64,000 nt of DNA from an uncultured Lachnospiraceae bacterium. Its GTDB lineage: Bacteria; Bacillota; Clostridia; Lachnospirales; Lachnospiraceae. The stretch lies in contig CANRPO010000001.1 in assembly GCA_947632515.1 (NCBI GenBank), positions 186,001-250,000 on the forward strand, read 5' to 3'. A model generated the notes under the pieces. That model had not been told where the DNA came from and did no database searches. It saw only the letters and a program-made list of their open reading frames with translations. The translations under genes were made by a program, and so were the position numbers. The first letter of the stretch is position 1. Every line of letters starts with the position of its first letter. This document shows positions 1 to 9,347 of this stretch, one piece after another.

Positions 1-1236
1 TTTTTGCAAAGCGGAAGGTTTGAAGATATTGCTGCGGTTGAATGGCTGCAGCCACAAGTAAAAACATTAATCCACCGTTTGAAAAACAGATGGAATATTT
101 CAGACGCTGAAGACAGGGTTATGTGCTTTGACATACAGAAGGAAGAAGAGTTGTTTAATGGATGGGATGATGATTCTGTCTCCCCTTCAAGAGAACTACT
201 GCCTAACGGGAAGGAAAGCAGATATAAAACGGGTCCTTATGGAAAGGGTTTAGGCTTAGATTACTTTGTAAAAAAAGCTGGAGGCATAGACATAATAATC
301 GGTGGTCCTCCTTGCCAAGCTTATTCTGTTGCTGGAAGGGTGCGTGATGAAAATGGCATGCGCGATGATTATCGGAATTATTTGTTCGAACATTACTTAA
401 ATGTTGTGAATAGGTATAAACCGTTAGTATTTATTTTTGAAAATGTACCAGGTATGTTGAGTGCCATGCCGGACGGTACTTCAATAACATATTTGATAGA
501 AAAGGGTTTTGAAAGTATCGGATATGAAATAATCGATGACTTAAAAAAGTATGCAAAAATTGATGCCAGCGAATATGGTGTTCCGCAAAACAGAGAAAGA
601 TTAATCATTTTAGGGATTCGTAAAGATGTTTGTTCCAATCCCCAGGAACTACTAAAGGATTTTTATGTAAATATACTTCCGTCTTATAAGGTGGAACGAA
701 AAAAGACTGTGGAAGAGGCGATTGGCGATTTGCCTGCTTTGTATCCGATAATAAATGAAAATTCTTCTCCAAGGAGAATCGGATACACAAAGGCAGACAG
801 TAACATATCATGTCACAAGGCAAGGCATCACAGCTTACGTGATGTTGAAATATATGGCATGTTAGCAGAGGATATAGTCTCTGGAAGAAATGAGTACATT
901 GACAGTAAAAGCCTTAGTAATCTTTACGAAGAACGTGTGGGCGCAAAGTCACCGATACACAGATATCATGTCTTGCGTAAAGATGAACCGAGTACAACTA
1001 TTATTTCTCATCTTGATCGTGATGGCAACAGATTTATACACTATGATCCAAAGCAATGCAGAGACATTACTCCCAGGGAGGCGGCAAGGATTCAGTCATT
1101 TGATGATGACTTTGAGTTTATAGGAAATCAAACAGACACATATATAATGATTGGAAATGCGGTGCCTCCGGTTTTGGCCAAATGCGTTGCATATGCTGTT
1201 TCGGTGGTACTGGATAGATTAACGGGTGCATTATAA
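1..1236 (+). CDS. DNA (cytosine-5-)-methyltransferase, 5' end cut by window
   Basis: Transfers a methyl group from SAM to C5 of cytosine. The reading frame is open to the first base and the usual N-terminal SAM-binding motif (DLFSGAGG type) is absent, so the gene starts upstream of the window. Visible motifs: motif IV GGPPCQAYSVAG with the catalytic Cys of PPCQ near residue 103, motif VI FENVPG near 148, motif VIII QNRERLIILGIR near 197, and motifs IX-X near the end (ITPREAARIQSF, then IGNAVPPVLA). The stop codon overlaps the start of the McrB-like gene by one base, so the two are translationally coupled. This suggests it is the protective methylase of a restriction system whose nuclease is McrBC-like, as in BsuMI or LlaJI. 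AT-rich compared with the backbone. Confidence 0.93.
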   Translation, partial: FLQSGRFEDIAAVEWLQPQVKTLIHRLKNRWNISDAEDRVMCFDIQKEEELFNGWDDDSVSPSRELLPNGKESRYKTGPYGKGLGLDYFVKKAGGIDIIIGGPPCQAYSVAGRVRDENGMRDDYRNYLFEHYLNVVNRYKPLVFIFENVPGMLSAMPDGTSITYLIEKGFESIGYEIIDDLKKYAKIDASEYGVPQNRERLIILGIRKDVCSNPQELLKDFYVNILPSYKVERKKTVEEAIGDLPALYPIINENSSPRRIGYTKADSNISCHKARHHSLRDVEIYGMLAEDIVSGRNEYIDSKSLSNLYEERVGAKSPIHRYHVLRKDEPSTTIISHLDRDGNRFIHYDPKQCRDITPREAARIQSFDDDFEFIGNQTDTYIMIGNAVPPVLAKCVAYAVSVVLDRLTGAL

Positions 1237-3995
1237 TGACATATGCTACACAGAATCTGATTAATGAGTTAAGTCAGATTGTTGATACAAATAAATATCT
1301 TCTTTTATCTGGATGCACAGGGGTCGGGAAAACATACTTGGCTACTGAAATTGTGAGCAATTGTTTGAAGGCTGAATATAGTTCTCAAGGCGAGCTTAGT
1401 GCTGGGAAGGATCTATACGATTATGAATTGGAGTTCGTTCCTATTCATCCATCTTTCTCATATGAGGACTTCGTCTCGGGAATTTCAATAATGACCGAAG
1501 ATGGAACTCTTATTTTTCAGCATGAGGACAAACTGCTTCTGTCACTGCTGAAGAAGGCTAATAAAAGCTGGCAGAGCAAAGATAATAAAAAGTATTTTTT
1601 GATTCTTGATGATATAGGAAGGGGCGCAATCTCAGGCATACTGGGCGATGTGCTTCCAATGATAGAGCCCCATGGAGAGTGTACATACAGAGTTAGAGCT
1701 GAAGGAGAAGAAAGCGTTTGGCTTTCTCCGAATATATATATCATTGCCACGAAAAGTACAACGGTGGAAGCTCTTGAACAGTTTAATTATGGATTCTTTC
1801 GGCATTTTTATGAAAGAGGTATTGAAAACGATTATAGGTATATGGATGATGATGCCAGTGTTTCATACTCCGATTATGACATATCTGCTAATGCCATGTA
1901 TTATCGGGCGAGACGAATCGTACTAGATAATCTTAGACACCGCTTTCAGATCTCGGCATCCGAACGGGATAAATATGTTATAGGTCATGGCATATATAAG
2001 ACTGATGGAACAACAATGCTTGCCAGGTATCAAATTGTTCCGATGCTAAAGCAGTATGTTAAAGATGGTATTCTTGATAAGACAGCCAAAGCAAGCATAG
2101 ATGCACTGCAAAAGTTGGTAGAAGGCAAATACAGTAAAGACATTAGTTTTGCAGATAATGAAAGAATTGTCATAAAGAAAACAGGCATTGACGCCGCTGC
2201 CTTCAAGGATCAAGGATTAACACATCAGCCTATGGTAAATCTTGTGTCGCGCATAAAAGAGCAAGGGTTGATTGATGATTCGGATATACTACAAGGCATA
2301 ATGTTTAACCCACAAGTTTTGGTAAGAAAAAAAGCTAAACTCGATAAAGTCGAACGTACCTTTCCGAGTCCGGGATATCTATATATTGAACGAAAAAACA
2401 GAGATGTATACACTTATGGAACCACAATTGACAGCAAGGGTAAAGCAAAGCGACCGAGATTTTTCTACTCAGGAAATAAGGATGATGTTGTCGTGGTAGA
2501 CGGGATTGATTATTCGATAGCATCAGAAATACAGCCAAAAGAATATACCCGTTGGTATGAAGATTTAGATAGCGGAACAGATGAGAATGAAAGATATTCC
2601 TCGTCGCCAAATTCTGTGATGTTCCGAATTCTCAGAAGTTATTATCGGGCGCTAGAGCAACATTACGCGGCATATCTTGTCGAGTATCCGGGAGACACTA
2701 ACATCGAAAGGCTAAGGGCTTATGCGGCGCAAGAGTACCGATGGCTTGTCTCCGAGTCAAGAAAGCTGCATCCTGAGGTATCAGATGAAGCTGATGTAAA
2801 TGCAAAAGCTAACGCTGAATTCCGAAATGTTATTTCGAGACTAACATTATTCTGGAAAAGTATAGGAGAAACTATAACCGTTGGAGGACAAATCATTTTG
2901 GTGGAAGGAGTGTACAAAGTGGATAACAGTAAAAAGTACGAAGAATACTCTCGGGCAATGGAGACTTTAGGTATTCATCAAATGATAATGCAAGGACCTC
3001 CGGGTACTTCTAAAACTTATTCTGCGAGAGAATATCTTAAGTTCATGGGACGTCAAGATGACTCTGTCTTATTGACAGATGAAGTTCTCGATTCTTTTCA
3101 GGTTAAGAGTTATAGAAAGGATAAACCGCTTTCCCAATGGGCAGAGGAAAATCCGGGAAAAGTTCCTCAGATTGCGTGGGACATCGTTCAATTTCATCCG
3201 TCATACGGTTATGAAGATTTTGTTAGAGGCATAGAAGTAAGCACGGTTAAATCTGCCGATGGTGAAAAATCCTCGGTTTCATATGACACCGTTAATAAGA
3301 TACTTGGAGAAATGGCAGAAGCTGCATCGCGACCAGAGTACAAAGATACGAAGTTCTTTCTTGTAATCGATGAAATCAACAGAGCCAATCTCGCAACAGT
3401 ATTCGGCGAACTTATATATGGTCTCGAATACAGGGGAAAGAGTGTGGCAACTCCATACACTGTTGAAGATTCTAATAAAGTGGTTTTGCCAGATAATTTT
3501 TACATCTTAGGCACGATGAATACTGCGGATAAATCTATTGGTGGTATAGATTATGCTATTCGTAGGCGTTTTCTGTTTTTCTCGCTCCTACCGAGTAGGA
3601 AGACTATCTTAGAATATAAGCTTGGCAAGATTGAGGATGCAGATGAAAGAAAATTGCAGCAAGAAATAAATGAGAAGGCGGCCATTCTATTTGACCGCAT
3701 CGCAGAGCTGTTTAATACAGATAATCTAAACAATGAGTACTATAGGGATGATGTACAAATCGGCCATACTTACTTTTTGGTTTCTTCGGAAGAACAGCTT
3801 TATTTGCGGTTTAGATATCAGATGATACCAATCTTGCGTGAATACTACAAAGACGGAATGTTCCGGTTTGATCGGCCGGAAGTGAAGAATGATGCGTGGG
3901 CAGGATTACTTGGCTGCATCACCGGAGAAATTGATATTAATACTGACGGGGACAAAGTAAAAAATATTTTTGAAAAGCTTATAAAGCCTGAGTAA
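1236..3995 (+). CDS. mcrB: McrB-type AAA+ NTPase with two AAA modules
   Basis: Motor subunit of a McrBC-type restriction complex. The 919-residue protein carries two AAA modules in one chain. The first (about 1-330) has a good Walker A, GCTGVGKTY near residue 26, and a Walker-B-like LILDDIG near 128, but lacks the McrB NTAD signature. The second (about 560-919) is canonical: Walker A GPPGTSKTY near 587, Walker B FFLVIDEINRAN near 707, and the McrB signature NTADKSIGGIDYAIRRRF near 760. Escherichia coli McrB has a DNA-binding domain plus one AAA module, so the duplicated module is notable. The start ATG overlaps the stop of the methyltransferase; the mcrC-like gene follows after 14 bases. Target specificity cannot be read from sequence. 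Confidence 0.88.
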   Translation: MTYATQNLINELSQIVDTNKYLLLSGCTGVGKTYLATEIVSNCLKAEYSSQGELSAGKDLYDYELEFVPIHPSFSYEDFVSGISIMTEDGTLIFQHEDKLLLSLLKKANKSWQSKDNKKYFLILDDIGRGAISGILGDVLPMIEPHGECTYRVRAEGEESVWLSPNIYIIATKSTTVEALEQFNYGFFRHFYERGIENDYRYMDDDASVSYSDYDISANAMYYRARRIVLDNLRHRFQISASERDKYVIGHGIYKTDGTTMLARYQIVPMLKQYVKDGILDKTAKASIDALQKLVEGKYSKDISFADNERIVIKKTGIDAAAFKDQGLTHQPMVNLVSRIKEQGLIDDSDILQGIMFNPQVLVRKKAKLDKVERTFPSPGYLYIERKNRDVYTYGTTIDSKGKAKRPRFFYSGNKDDVVVVDGIDYSIASEIQPKEYTRWYEDLDSGTDENERYSSSPNSVMFRILRSYYRALEQHYAAYLVEYPGDTNIERLRAYAAQEYRWLVSESRKLHPEVSDEADVNAKANAEFRNVISRLTLFWKSIGETITVGGQIILVEGVYKVDNSKKYEEYSRAMETLGIHQMIMQGPPGTSKTYSAREYLKFMGRQDDSVLLTDEVLDSFQVKSYRKDKPLSQWAEENPGKVPQIAWDIVQFHPSYGYEDFVRGIEVSTVKSADGEKSSVSYDTVNKILGEMAEAASRPEYKDTKFFLVIDEINRANLATVFGELIYGLEYRGKSVATPYTVEDSNKVVLPDNFYILGTMNTADKSIGGIDYAIRRRFLFFSLLPSRKTILEYKLGKIEDADERKLQQEINEKAAILFDRIAELFNTDNLNNEYYRDDVQIGHTYFLVSSEEQLYLRFRYQMIPILREYYKDGMFRFDRPEVKNDAWAGLLGCITGEIDINTDGDKVKNIFEKLIKPE

Positions 3996-4009
3996 TGTAG
4001 AGGTTTGTT

Positions 4010-5497
4010 ATGATTGAAGTTAATTACTGGGAGGAAGGCTCAAAACATCAGTGGGTATATTATGCAAAAGATAATAGCTCACTTGAGGGTCTTTCCGAAA
4101 AAATAAATCCAGATGAGTTACTATGTGCATCAGATGATGAACTAATTAATCTGGGTGTAAAGAGAATAAACGGACGGCTTTACTCAGGAAATTATGTTGG
4201 CGTATGTAGACTGAAAGGCATTTCTGGGAAGGCATTAGTATCCAATGATGGCCGGGAAGTCATACTAAAAATAGAACCTCGATTCCCTGTCTCTGTCGTT
4301 GAGATGCTCAATTCTCTTCGGGATGATGATGAATTTGAACATTATTTAGCACCTCAAACGAATAGGTTAAATGAAGCAAACAGAGAAATCGAAGATTTGC
4401 GAGATAACGAACTTTTTCGTTTCTTTGATGATGAGGATGCTATTTTCTTTCAGGATAATATTGCGAAGGAGAGCAGTATCATCACAGCGAGTGTTTTTAT
4501 CACAATGTTAAAAACACTATGTAGCAGACCCTTAATGGGAAAAATGGTTAGGAATGAGCAAAACCTCGTTGGAAAAGCAAAGGGAAAAATTGTTTTTAGC
4601 AAAAATATAAGATTTAATATGCTTAATGGACGTGACGATAGAATCTATTGTAGGTATCTTCAGTATTCGGAAGACATCTTGGAAAACAGGGTGCTAAAAG
4701 CAGCCTTGCATAAAGCAGAACTATTCTTGAACCGTTATTTTGGCTCGGCATCCGGTGAGAAGAATACATTCAGAGACATGATTGCATATAGTCGCAAGGC
4801 ACTCTCTCATGTAACGTATACAAAAATATCAAGGCTCGATTTGAATAAAATTAAAACTACGGGTGTCTACGTATATTACAAACCTGTGATTAATGTAGCT
4901 AAAATGGTCTTAAACGAGATCACGCTTGAAGCCAATGGTGGCTCAGCTGTTACAAGCTATGTCATTCCTTATGCTGTCTCGATGGATAAATTGTTTGAGA
5001 TGTATGTAAGGGCATATTTTAAGCGTGCGGGAGTTCAGTCATTTAATTCGAATGAGCCGGGAATAAGAATCTCGCAGTATGATAATAAAACGGCGGTATT
5101 AAGAGAAAAGAGCAAATCCTATGCGAATTATATAGGAGGCAATATAAAACCGGACATCATAATATATGACTCCGAAACAGGCAATTACGTTGTCTTTGAT
5201 GTCAAGTATAAGGACTCTATGAGTTCAAGGTATGCACGCCCTGATAGGATGCAGATTTTAGCATATGGGTTAATGTTTGGCTGTAATAATGTTGGGAATA
5301 TTTTCCCAACACAAGATGGAACGAACAACGTTTACTATAAACGTAATGAGATCAATAGCAATGAAACACGAACTCGCTATTATAATCAGCTTGAAGTGGC
5401 TATAGATTCTGATTGGAAATTTGAAATCACCCGTAAAGATGATGCGATGAGAATGAGAGTTATGGAATACCTTAAAAGGCTACTTGCTGTTCAATAA
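4010..5497 (+). CDS. mcrC: McrC-type restriction nuclease subunit
   Basis: Nuclease partner of the McrB-like motor. The 495-residue protein ends in a PD-(D/E)XK-type core: KPDIIIYD near residue 379, then VVFDVKYKD near 395, giving the D...D-x-K acid/lysine set expected of McrC (PF10117-type). The N-terminal about 250 residues are the region that in McrC contacts the McrB ring. It lies 14 bases after mcrB and 39 before the DUF262 gene, so the four genes form one operon. In classical McrBC the pair cuts methylated DNA; coupled to a cytosine methyltransferase it more probably cuts unmodified or differently modified DNA, as proposed for BsuMI/LlaJI-type systems (inference). Confidence 0.88.
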   Translation: MIEVNYWEEGSKHQWVYYAKDNSSLEGLSEKINPDELLCASDDELINLGVKRINGRLYSGNYVGVCRLKGISGKALVSNDGREVILKIEPRFPVSVVEMLNSLRDDDEFEHYLAPQTNRLNEANREIEDLRDNELFRFFDDEDAIFFQDNIAKESSIITASVFITMLKTLCSRPLMGKMVRNEQNLVGKAKGKIVFSKNIRFNMLNGRDDRIYCRYLQYSEDILENRVLKAALHKAELFLNRYFGSASGEKNTFRDMIAYSRKALSHVTYTKISRLDLNKIKTTGVYVYYKPVINVAKMVLNEITLEANGGSAVTSYVIPYAVSMDKLFEMYVRAYFKRAGVQSFNSNEPGIRISQYDNKTAVLREKSKSYANYIGGNIKPDIIIYDSETGNYVVFDVKYKDSMSSRYARPDRMQILAYGLMFGCNNVGNIFPTQDGTNNVYYKRNEINSNETRTRYYNQLEVAIDSDWKFEITRKDDAMRMRVMEYLKRLLAVQ

Positions 5498-5536
5498 AGT
5501 GTTCACAACTAATTGGTTTAGAAAAGAGGTTTTAAG

Positions 5537-7873
5537 ATGGCAAGCTGTACAACGGAAAACTGGACCCTTGAGAGTCTGGCTGCGGCTTTGCAGGACATGC
5601 ATAAAGATAATAAGAAAATAGCTGTTCCCATGTTTCAGCGTGGAAAGCGTTGGAATAGCCGGCAACAGAGAACCTTTATTGATTCTTTGATAAAGGGATT
5701 TCCTGTTGGCACAATGCTGTTTTATGAAACCTTCGACAACGGAAAGCAGACATATATTCTTGTTGATGGTCTCCAGCGAGGCAACAGTATCAAGAAATAT
5801 ATGAATAATCCCACCGAGTTTTTCTATGACAGAAATATTTCTGATGAGTTCTGTCAGAGCATTCTTCAGATTGTAAACGCAAATGTTCCTGAAAACTACA
5901 GTGTGGTCAGAGGCTTGCTTACTGATTTTATCAAGACACAAAAGACGTTTAAAAATCTTCAGTATTATATGCCCGCAAAGGAAATTGCAGATAAGTTTTC
6001 TGCTGGAGCAGAGCCAATTGGTGATTTGATAGAAGTCATAGCCAAGTTCTTTGACGAAAGACAAGCGCTTTATGATCAGATTGCGCTTACCGTTATCCCC
6101 GTCATTGTGTATCACGGCGAGGAAGAAAATCTTCCGGAAATCTTCGATCGTATTAATTCACAAGGTACCCCGCTCGATCAGTATGAAGTATATGCAGCTG
6201 CCTGGCCCGTAAATCAGCGGTTCAAAATTTCTAACACCGATATTGTTGAGTGTGCAATAAAGAAATATGATGCGTTTATTGAGGACGGTTTTGTTATCCA
6301 CGGTTATAACCGGGAGGCGATGAGGTCATCAAAAGAGGTTAACGCATTCGAGTATTTGTTTGGACTGAGCAAATATCTGGTTTCCAAATACGATATTCTC
6401 GGTTTTAATAAAACACTCCCGGATGACACGGTTAATCCATTGGGATTTGAATTGGTAAATGCATGTTTGAATGATACAGACCGTATTAAGACGCTCTATC
6501 AGAACATTTATGCTATTGATAACATCGACAGCTTCGAGACGGCTTTGTACCGGGCAATTGATTTTGTTGTGGCCTCGGTGTCGGCAATAATCCGTTTCAA
6601 AGGAAACAGTCGCAATGGAACAAAGTTTTTCCACTCAAAGTACCAGATTCTTTCCATGATTTCAACAACATTCAAGGAAATGTATTCTGATGGCGATTTC
6701 TCTCATATATCTGATTCATGGAACAAGCGAAGGGATTTGATTGCAAAAAATCTGAAACTCTATTATGTGTATGATATCATCACAAATTATTGGAGTGAGG
6801 GAGGTACCGGGAAAATACATAGTGCTGCCAAGCCTAATCGTTATGGAATTGAAATCTCTCCGAGAGCGTGGCGCACTGCACTCGATGCCTTCTTTGAAAA
6901 GTCGATGTTTAGGACAGAGAGCAGACAGATTGTAAATCCTAAGAACGAGGAGTACGTTCTTCTCAATTGTATCTATCTGAACACCTTCACAGCAATGGAT
7001 CAGTTGTCCATAAGCAAGTTCGATGTCGAGCATATTGCACCAAAGGAGCAAATGAAGAAACTTATAGCCGCCACATCAGGTGCGGGTCTCCCCATCAGCT
7101 GTATAGCAAATCTATGCTATCTTCCGGAGTATGTGAATCGTAGCAAGAGGGATCGAAACTTCTATCAGGATACAAAATATTTACAGCATATCAATCTTGA
7201 TGAGGTTGAGAGAAAATACAGCTTCACGACAAGAGATGATCTGGAATGGATGGATATGCCATACAATGGTCCGGGAGATTTTGATGAGCTCAAAGAGTTT
7301 TATTTTGACTTTTGCAACAACAGATTTGCTATTTTGAAAAAGCTTTTCTGCGAATCGATGGGTATAGACTATGAGGCTATGAATACACAATCTGAAGAGC
7401 AGCTGGAACTACCGGAACGGACATCCGCTCAGTCGGTTTTACGGTCAAATAATTTTGTAACGGAATGTGTGGAGAGGGTCAATTCCAAACTGAATCTGAA
7501 TTTACAGAAAGTAAGCCGTAGTGCTTTTGTTAGCGGAGACGGATCAAAGGGATTTGTGTTCTGTGTCTCAAAAGCATATAAGCAAGGGAACAGAGAAAAA
7601 TACTGGTTTGGATATCGCAGGAATCCATTAGAGGATATTCAAAATTGCCCTGAGAAATATATGGTTTATGGCTGTAGAGACGCTAAAGAAGTTCTGATAA
7701 TTCCAGTAGATGTGGTTGAAGGAATGACTTCCTCCTTGAACTACTCTACAGATGATGATGGTCAAATATCTCATTGGCATATTGTTTTCTTCCGTAATAG
7801 CAGCGGTCATATGACCCAACTTCTATCAAAGCCGGATTTGCAGGAAATTGACATTAATCAATACAAGATTTGA
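5537..7873 (+). CDS. DUF262/DUF1524 (GmrSD-like) defence protein
   Basis: A 778-residue protein with an N-terminal DUF262 (ParB/sulfiredoxin-like) domain: PMFQRGKRWNSRQQRTFIDS around residue 32 and the nucleotide-site motif VDGLQRG near 75 (family consensus DGQQR). A DUF1524 HNH-like nuclease follows: FDVEHIAPKEQ near 496 supplies the His of the H-x-x-P motif, and IANLCYLP...NRSKRDRNF near 525-545 supplies the Asn/Arg part. About 180 C-terminal residues are unassigned. GmrSD-type proteins cleave modified phage DNA in an NTP-dependent way. Here it is the last gene of the methyltransferase-mcrB-mcrC operon, with a weak AAAGAGG ribosome site. Its role beside McrBC is not known; it could be a second effector against glucosylated or otherwise modified DNA. 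Confidence 0.85.
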   Translation: MASCTTENWTLESLAAALQDMHKDNKKIAVPMFQRGKRWNSRQQRTFIDSLIKGFPVGTMLFYETFDNGKQTYILVDGLQRGNSIKKYMNNPTEFFYDRNISDEFCQSILQIVNANVPENYSVVRGLLTDFIKTQKTFKNLQYYMPAKEIADKFSAGAEPIGDLIEVIAKFFDERQALYDQIALTVIPVIVYHGEEENLPEIFDRINSQGTPLDQYEVYAAAWPVNQRFKISNTDIVECAIKKYDAFIEDGFVIHGYNREAMRSSKEVNAFEYLFGLSKYLVSKYDILGFNKTLPDDTVNPLGFELVNACLNDTDRIKTLYQNIYAIDNIDSFETALYRAIDFVVASVSAIIRFKGNSRNGTKFFHSKYQILSMISTTFKEMYSDGDFSHISDSWNKRRDLIAKNLKLYYVYDIITNYWSEGGTGKIHSAAKPNRYGIEISPRAWRTALDAFFEKSMFRTESRQIVNPKNEEYVLLNCIYLNTFTAMDQLSISKFDVEHIAPKEQMKKLIAATSGAGLPISCIANLCYLPEYVNRSKRDRNFYQDTKYLQHINLDEVERKYSFTTRDDLEWMDMPYNGPGDFDELKEFYFDFCNNRFAILKKLFCESMGIDYEAMNTQSEEQLELPERTSAQSVLRSNNFVTECVERVNSKLNLNLQKVSRSAFVSGDGSKGFVFCVSKAYKQGNREKYWFGYRRNPLEDIQNCPEKYMVYGCRDAKEVLIIPVDVVEGMTSSLNYSTDDDGQISHWHIVFFRNSSGHMTQLLSKPDLQEIDINQYKI

Positions 7874-7878
7874 TATAG

Positions 7879-8109
7879 GAATTAAAATATATTTTTGAAA
7901 ATATTTGTTTTCCACCTAATGGTGATATTATTCTTTTCTTATCGTATATTACAAGCAATATCCGGATTTTAAATCCAATAATGGATAGCCTTATTACACA
8001 TATGGAAGAATGGGATGAATTGGGTATTGATAATTTCTTTGGAGAAAACGAAGTACAGAAAAGAGCTATAAGAATAGCTCAGGCTAGAAATAAGATAATA
8101 AAAAAATAG
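7879..8109 (+). pseudogene. short coding relic after the defence operon
   Basis: An open frame of 76 codons begins just after an in-frame TAG. It has no good start at its beginning; an internal ATG at 7981 would give a 42-residue peptide, with no clear ribosome site. The translation looks like natural protein (an ILFLSYITSNI segment and a charged KRAIRIAQARNKIIKK end), so it is probably the 3' remnant of a lost gene. Its family was not recognised. Its stop codon overlaps the first bases of the structured element that follows. Confidence 0.35.
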
Positions 8110-8211
8110 CAATCGCTATATTGGAGTTTCACCAATAGGGCGTTTAGCCATAAAAGATAACGTCCAACTCTTATGGCTGTCATACACATAGGTGTGTTAA
8201 TAGCGATTGCT
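8108..8211 (+). ncRNA. candidate structured RNA, pseudoknotted multibranch fold
   Basis: A 12-bp perfect closing stem (AGCAATCGCTAT at 8108-8119 with its complement at 8200-8211) encloses three hairpins: 8120-8124/8132-8136 (5 bp, 7-nt loop), 8146-8153/8171-8178 (8 bp, AGCCATAA/TTATGGCT) and 8184-8188/8193-8197 (5 bp, 4-nt loop). In addition GGGCGTT at 8138-8144 can pair with AACGTCC at 8159-8165 in the loop of the middle hairpin, making a pseudoknot. That helix contains one G-T pair (8140/8163), which is G-U on the + strand but C-A on the other, favouring + strand transcription. It matches no riboswitch, ribozyme or retron RNA I can recognise, and no reverse transcriptase or TnpB/IscB is nearby. 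Promoter not identified. Confidence 0.5.
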
Positions 8212-8305
8212 TATACTAATATATGTGTAGTGTATTGTAGATATGAATATAGTTTCAAAAAAATAAAGTATTTGGAATATGCTGATAAATATTAGATTTG
8301 TCATG

Positions 8306-8342
8306 AAAAGCGTTCGGATCACTGCGATCCGGGCGCTTTTTT
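8306..8342 (+). terminator. strong intrinsic terminator closing the defence island
   Basis: A 15-bp stem (AAAAGCGTTCGGATC with its partner, two G-U pairs) around a 5-nt loop is followed by a run of T. The A-run on the 5' side also makes it usable from the opposite strand. Between 8212 and 8305 I see only AT-rich sequence. Confidence 0.8.
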
Positions 8343-8480
8343 ACTAAAAAAGGAAAACGATGCAACTATGATGCAATTTTGATACAACTTCGATGCAGGC
8401 GCATGGTAAGATCAAAATGCGGATCGTCTGTGCGGCGTGGGAACAGGCGGTCTGACATCTTTGACAACGGAGGTATGAAT

Positions 8481-9335
8481 ATGAGAAAAGCGATATTGTG
8501 GATAGGCATAGCGGCATCGGCGGCAGCCCTGACGGCGGCAATCCGATTAAGCCCGATAGAGAAGAAGTCGTTGGATTGGCCCGTGCTGTGTTACAGCGAG
8601 GGCAATCCCTATTCCACAGAGGTGCTTTCGGAATCGTATCTGCACGATCTGTATGAGGCGAATCTGGGCGCGGACGCGGAGGAAATTCCGCTTATAGCAA
8701 ACGAGGCGTGGGAGTATGCGAGACACTATGATCTGATCCTCCATGACGATTATCCGGCGTCCTCGGACTGGACGATCCGGCTGCTTGGGATGGAGGGCAC
8801 GGATGCGCTGGCGCAGAGCGTCAATGCCTATCATGAGGAATTGTACCAGGCAGGAAAAGCCGATTTGGAAGAGCGGCAGAAATGGGCGATCGAAAACAGC
8901 AGAGAGATCAGTTGGACGGCGTTTGGCGATTATAACGGCGATCTGCTGACGAGGGCGGCTTATACATGGGGGAATATCGTTACGGTGGTCGATGTAAAGG
9001 ACCGCTTTTTCTCTGCTGGCTGCTTGGAGCTGCCGGCCAACTTTAACAAGACGACGGGCGAACGCTACGAGCTGTCCGATCTTTTCCGCACGCAGGATTA
9101 TCAGGAGAGGCTGCTGCAGATCATAGCGGAAAAGTATGAAGATGGCGCTCTGTGGAGCTCTCGTCTTTCAAGAAGATGGGAGGAAGGGTGGCTAATCTTT
9201 GGGATCACATACAGGGGTCTGCTGCTCAGCGAGGGTTTTAACGGACGCGTCGCGTTAGTCGAATGGCGGGATATGAAAGACATCCTGTCGCAGGAATTTA
9301 TCTCAGAGGTGCTCGTGTATGCGGATTGGAAGTGA
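8481..9335 (+). CDS. membrane-anchored extracytoplasmic protein, RsiV/DUF3298-like C-terminus
   Basis: Unnamed 284-residue protein. ATG at 8481 is chosen because GGAGG at 8469-8473 lies 7 bases upstream; an in-frame ATG at 8475 is too close. Residues 3-20 (AILWIGIAASAAALTAAI) form a signal anchor, so the rest is outside the cell. The C-terminal half has the pattern of DUF3298/RsiV-type domains: a first strand with a hydrophobic core, then FNKTTGERYELSDLF and later LLLSEGFNGRVALVEW. Distantly similar layouts occur at 26473 and 27413 on the far side of the toxin island. Function unknown; RsiV relatives bind lysozyme and act as anti-sigma factors, but no sigma gene is adjacent here. Confidence 0.65.
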   Translation: MRKAILWIGIAASAAALTAAIRLSPIEKKSLDWPVLCYSEGNPYSTEVLSESYLHDLYEANLGADAEEIPLIANEAWEYARHYDLILHDDYPASSDWTIRLLGMEGTDALAQSVNAYHEELYQAGKADLEERQKWAIENSREISWTAFGDYNGDLLTRAAYTWGNIVTVVDVKDRFFSAGCLELPANFNKTTGERYELSDLFRTQDYQERLLQIIAEKYEDGALWSSRLSRRWEEGWLIFGITYRGLLLSEGFNGRVALVEWRDMKDILSQEFISEVLVYADWK

Positions 9336-9347
9336 GAAGACGACTGA

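Noticed and set aside
8108-8211. The 12-bp flanking inverted repeats looked like retron a1/a2 ends.
   Set aside because: No reverse transcriptase gene in the surroundings, and the interior folds with a pseudoknot rather than the long msd hairpin.
8108-8211. Possible IS200/IS605 end or omega-RNA.
   Set aside because: No TnpA, TnpB or IscB gene nearby.
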